Assembly (NCBI GenBank): GCA_026027325.1
Contig: JAMSLZ010000001.1
Span: forward strand, 2,108,001-2,172,000
Direction of reading: 5' to 3'
Source: Actinomucor elegans
Lineage: Eukaryota > Mucoromycota > Mucoromycetes > Mucorales > Mucoraceae
Length of the DNA stretch: 64,000 nucleotides
The notes below the pieces were generated by a model. It was not told the DNA's origin. It saw only the letters and a program-made list of their open reading frames with translations, and did not search any database. The translations under genes were made by a program, and so were the position numbers. Shown here in pieces: positions 59,703-64,000 of the stretch; within the stretch, counting starts at the first letter, position 1; each line of letters starts with the position of its first letter.

Positions 59703-60724
59703 ATGACAATTCTATTAGGAACATATGGACAATCTACACCGTTTTGTCTGTATACTTACAATTCATATCATTATTACTGTTTGCAAGATATTCGTGTATT
59801 ATTTGCTACCAACGCGAATCATGTTCAGATGCAACACATATTTAAAGCAAATTCAAATGATTTTATAAAAAACAAACATACAGGAAGGATCTTCATCATG
59901 ACACGCACAGTTATTTTAATGGCAAGGCTATGGGGTTCTTATTGTCTAGCTGAATTGTGTAAATTGACCGTCAATGAAATCCTGGCTAAAGTAGCAGAAC
60001 CACTACTCAATACCATTCAGTATGATAATTGGCAAAGTGCTTCTCATCACACTGTCATTGTGGAACGCGATTTAGCATTTGAATCACTTTATAGTGATGA
60101 GTGGATATACGAATGGTGAGTGTAGCCTATTCAATTTTAAAACATACATATTGATCAGCCTATAGTCATCCCAGCAATACTGCCTTAACAAGTATACCAC
60201 CATCTACACCATCACCTCCACCTACTTCGCCTACAATTTCTTTACTTTACAAATGGTTCTCTTCCAATATTATCTATGAAAAAAACCATACTTCCGTCTT
60301 GAAATCCGCTGCAAGAGTGAAAAGACAACAGGAAGCCATCATTGAAACACGTCAGCGTCAAATTGCTTTTCATAACAAGACTACAAGCGTCCATACATCC
60401 GCTAAAAAGATGCTTATTAAGAAAAAGAATAATGCAGGCACTATTCAAAAGCGTACTTCATTACCACCTAGCCCACCGCCTCAATTGAAAAAAAGAAAGT
60501 TGGTAGATAAAAAGAAAAAGAAGCAACAAGATTACCACCAGTATGTATTAGAGCATGGTAATGACAACCTAAATCTACTAGCCACTCAAGCAACTCAAAT
60601 GAGAGGCTTACCCATTTCACCCGAAGTATCACCTTCTCCACCTCCATTATTATATCACCAACAATCAAAGCAAAGATTGCCATCACTTCAAACCATGCTG
60701 TCTGAATTAAAGCAGCACATCTAG
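59703..60724 (+). CDS. Unrecognised protein with Pro-rich and Lys-rich C-terminal half
   Basis: Exons 59703-60115 and 60166-60724 encode 323 aa. The first ~140 residues form a compact, hydrophobic-containing domain (RIFIMTRTVILMARLWGSYC, LAELCKLTVNEILAKVAEPL). The rest is probably disordered: STPSPPPTSP, a basic helix with VKRQQEAIIETRQRQIAFHN, a likely nuclear localisation signal KKRKLVDKKKKKQQD, and SPEVSPSPPP. I find no known family. The basic signal suggests a nuclear protein. It shares a promoter region with SPT8. Confidence 0.7.
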
Positions 60725-60904
60725 TAGTTTATTCTTTTTTTTTATATATAATATATACACGTCTTCTTTGCATACACCAATAAACAGAATGAGCATTCTT
60801 GGATATATTAAAAAAAGTTACCAAGAAAGGTTCAATAGGGGTCTGTTTGCCACTACCCCGTTAGTTTTAATATGAGACATGTCAATGGATTTTCTTTTTA
60901 TTAT

Positions 60905-62378
60905 TTAATACTTATTATTGGAATATTTTTTACTTTTTACACTTGGAGATCCATTGCTTCGTGGTGAAGTAGGACTGTTCGTTTCAACTTCCACATTAGA
61001 AGAAGCAGCAAAGCTCAACCAACTCGAATGCGCAACATTAACTTCTCCAAGATCTTCATATTGAAGTTCTTCTTTCGATTCAGTTGGTTTAGTTCCTACT
61101 TCTTGGGATTTTGTTGTACTGTCGGTTTGAGCCATTGCTGAAACTACTGGGGATGGACTGTCTACTGAACCTGGAATTGCATCATTCACTAAAGTTGGTT
61201 CCTCTTGGACTGCTTGAGTCACATTCTCTTCATCTTCGTCCGTTGTTTCAGCATCAGCAAACTTATCATCTTCATCGTATTGATTCGCGTGCTCTTCCTG
61301 CTTGAATTCTTCTTTATGTCTATCCTCTTCTTCATCTTGCTTGGATCCTTCTTCATCATCGTTAGGTTGGCGCTGTTTTTGCTTGTCCTTTTTATTATGA
61401 CGGTGATTCTTCTTTTTCTGTTCTTTGCGTTCTCCTTTTTTTTTCTGATCTACTTGCATATTCGGATAAGCCATAGGTAATCCCATCGGTAACATAGTTG
61501 AAGGGTAAGGCAGAGTGGGTATCGTACCAGGTAGTGCATAGCTTGCGCCATCCATCATACTGGAGTATGGCATCACCACCCAAATGGGTGGGATTGCTTG
61601 TGCTTTTGCTGGTTGTAAGTTGGTTTTGGGTACTTTTTCCTCCTCATCGTCATCTTCTTGTTGGGCTGGTGGATGTTGAACAACACTTTGATCTGCTAAG
61701 CTATGAATAGCTTGCATAATTTGTTTATATGTAGTCTTGAAACCATCGGCTACAGGCTCGTCCAACTCCAAATGTAATTTACGTACAATCTCTCTTACCA
61801 AGTTGCGATGATTTTTGCGTTCAATATCCAAAGAAGCACGGGAAGCATATAAAGTAGAGCCCACCATTTTATCACAAAGAAAGGTAATAGCTTGGGGTTC
61901 GAGGTACGGATAAACACCAGCTATGAGATAAAAAAAGCCTTGCTGAGCTAAACGGACCAAGTAAAAGAAACGTATCAAGGTCCATATGTCTTCTTCGTGT
62001 ATCGTATTTATTTTCTCGGCATTCTATTATATATATCAGTCAATAATAAGACAATAAATGGTGGAAGTAAACATTACTTTGGATTGACGGGCGAGCATGG
62101 CTTCCAGCCTCTCAGTAAGTTTTTGATTGAATGGCGCTTCTTCAACTACTTCACGCTCTTCGGGTGTTAATTCATGACCTTCTTCTTGTTTTAGCTTTAA
62201 TGTATAAGCAGCACGCTAAATATTACAGCTTTAGTTATAGACATTCACAAAAAATAAAAATAAAAAAAGACGTGTGTAAACGTACCACTTTGGATTTGAC
62301 ATCCTCAATTTCAGCTCGAAGCATTTTTCTCGCATAAGAGCGTTTCGCATTTGTTGAAACACCTCGTTGTTCACTCAT
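60905..62378 (-). CDS. Unrecognised protein with helical N-terminal domain and highly charged C-terminus
   Basis: Minus-strand exons 62378-62286, 62215-62078 and 62023-60905 encode 449 aa. The N-terminal ~200 residues are helical (RAEIEDVKSKVRAAYTLKLK, LTERLEAMLARQSKNAEKI, IWTLIRFFYLVRLAQQGFFY) and look like a folded domain. A Pro/Met-rich segment around residues 240-290 follows, then a Lys/Gln run, long acidic tracts (EEDRHKEEF, DAETTDEDEE) and a Ser-rich tail. The composition suggests an RNA- or ribosome-associated or scaffold protein, but I cannot name the family. An in-frame ATG 54 nt upstream (62432) is possible. The gene is divergent from the Myb gene. Confidence 0.72.
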
Positions 62379-62623
62379 GTTAATGCGTAGATTTTGAAAC
62401 AAGAATAAACTTGGTTTGAAAGCGCGTTTCAAAAGGCTCTTGACAGAATCTCTCCTACAAAAGCAGTCATATTTCGGAGATGCGTCATTCGTTCAATCAG
62501 ATTCAAGCGGGATTAAAACCCTCCATAGAAAAAAAAAATCTGGGTTGGGTGGTAAATTGTCAGTTGATTTATATACATCTTCTCTGTTTCTTGCTTTGTA
62601 AATAACGTTTTTATAAATCTGTT
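62379..62623. promoter_or_regulatory. Short divergent promoter region
   Basis: 245 bp between the divergent start codons of the 449-aa protein and the Myb gene. TTTATAAATC lies directly before the Myb ATG. Confidence 0.35.
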
Positions 62624-64000
62624 ATGGTATGTAGCCATTGGATTAACTGAGAATACGAAAAAAAAAACTAATTCTGTTTATATGCTAGTACCAACAGATC
62701 TATAATAATTACGGGCATTCCCCACAACAACAGCAACAGCTTCATCATCAACCAGGTCAAGAGGAAGATACAGATAACAATAACAGGAATCTAAAAAACG
62801 ATTCAATATTCTATAATCAAAACAACGGCAACAGCAATAACAATGGCTCGAGTAATAATAGTAACCAATCTCAATATCACTCGTCCTTAATAAGATACCC
62901 TTCGTTTGATTCAAATACTTTTGATCATCAATCAACACAACAGCAGCACCAACACCATTACAATCCAACGAGTCGAAATGAAGATCATGCATCCATTCAT
63001 ACCTCTTACAATTTCCATGCTGTAAGCTTTTGTCATTCAAATGTATTTATTTATATATAGAATGCTTACAATTTAAGACTTTCTCATAGATGAGCTCACC
63101 TCAAGATATCGTTGCAAGTCTCACTAATACGCCCGTCTATCCACTCGATATGAGCCACCCCCATTCTAGCTTTACACCCATCACTACTTCCGCCAACGCA
63201 ACTTCTTCCACCATTCTACCACCTCTGAATACGACACCGATCGTCATGGCACCATTGCAACACCACCAAACCACATCTCATCAAACTTATTTGCTGGCAC
63301 AAAAAAAACCTCTCAAAGGCTCACCACGACCTTCCAGAGAACGAGCACCGTGGACACCCGAAGAAGATCAACTCTTGAAACTAGCCGTACAACTTTATGG
63401 TGATAAGACTGAAAAATGGGCCAAAATCGCTGCCTGTGTACCTGGACGTACCAACAAAAACTGTCGCAAGCGATGGTTCCATTCGCTTGATCCTTCATTA
63501 CGCAAAGGTGCTTGGACAGAAGAAGAAGATCAGTTGTTACGAGAGGGTGTGAGCAAGTACCCGAACCAATGGAGCAAAATTGCCGATATGTTACCCGGAC
63601 GTACAGATGATCAATGTGCAAAACGATGGCGCGAATCGCTCGATCCTACCATTGATCGATCCGAATGGACGTTGGCAGAAGATCAATTGTTGATGGAGAA
63701 ATATGAAGAGTATGGGTCACAATGGCAAAAGATTGCCTTCTTTTTCGATGGAAGACCAGGTTTACACTGTAGAAATAGATGGCGCAAGCTACAGAGAATG
63801 GTACAAGTCAAGAAAGATAAAGAAGGGACTACAGGCCCTGCTACTGCGGCTGGAGTGAACATGAATGCACCGTTCTTTAATACGTTGGCAGAAGGACAGA
63901 CGTTACGGTTTCACAACTCGAATTCTAATAGTCTAACCAGTAAATTACAAGATAACTCTCCTCCAGCACAACATATGACACATACGAGTACGAATAACAT
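62624..64000 (+). CDS. Myb-type transcription factor with three SANT/Myb repeats (3' end beyond window)
   Basis: Exons 62624-62626 (the ATG alone), 62689-63021 and 63090 to the window end. An in-frame stop upstream of the ATG and the splice signals GTATGT...GCTAG support the minimal first exon. The first ~190 residues are Gln/Asn/His/Ser-rich, a likely activation region. Then come three Myb repeats from about residue 195: PWTPEEDQLLKLAVQLYG, AWTEEEDQLLREGVSKYP and EWTLAEDQLLMEKYEEYG, each with spaced Trp residues and a recognition helix (NKNCRKRWFHSL, DDQCAKRWRESL, GLHCRNRWRKL). This is the R1R2R3 layout of animal c-Myb and fungal Bas1-like factors, binding DNA in the nucleus. The open frame runs off the window, so the C-terminus is unknown. 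Confidence 0.87.

Overview
The window reads as nuclear DNA of a filamentous fungus, most likely an early-diverging Mucoromycota (Mucorales-type) species. Genes are cut by many short GT-AG introns (about 45-95 nt), intergenic DNA is AT-rich, and the gene set is fungal/eukaryotic: CNT nucleoside transporter, HAP2/NF-YA, DDHD phospholipase, FMC1, aquaglyceroporin, Rcm1/NSUN5, FRE ferric reductase, U2SURP/SR140, BRO1/ALIX, TFIIE-alpha, SPT8 and a three-repeat Myb factor. The species cannot be named from sequence alone. Exon structures were built by hand from splice signals, frame and family knowledge.

Layout. 1-4663: 3' three quarters of a very large protein of unknown function. 6222-15103: CNT transporter, HAP2, DDHD phospholipase and a convergent FMC1. 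15104-19376: gene-poor. 19377-23687: dienelactone hydrolase convergent with two tandem, paralogous peroxisomal FAD amine oxidases. 24441-24820: a MITE-like palindrome. 25846-29386: aquaglyceroporin with two possible first exons, then the rRNA methyltransferase. 29387-34411: 5 kb without genes, ending in a cluster of GATA sites in front of a ferric reductase (34412-36322). 38753-43677: a SUMO-/ubiquitin-binding-type protein and the U2SURP splicing factor.

44398-50871 is a mobile-element island between two tRNA genes (Ile-AAT and Thr-AGT). Its core is a pair of apparently identical, extremely AT-rich 1,945-bp transposons in inverted orientation around a 303-bp spacer. Each carries an IS1595/Merlin-type DDE transposase and an 86-aa companion ORF. 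The short repeats at the outer flanks recur, swapped and inverted, at the inner flanks. This fits two separate insertions followed by inversion of the spacer. LTR-like repeats sit just downstream of each tRNA gene, and a dead Tc1/mariner relic lies to the right.

51899-56289: BRO1/ALIX, a TPR co-chaperone fragment and TFIIE-alpha. The stretch 54190-55620 breaks all three genes with single-base frameshifts, more like a local sequence-quality problem than decay. 57558-64000: SPT8 (SAGA), two unrecognised proteins and the start of a Myb gene whose first exon appears to be only the ATG. A degenerate ~50-bp repeat family recurs in the gene-free stretches.
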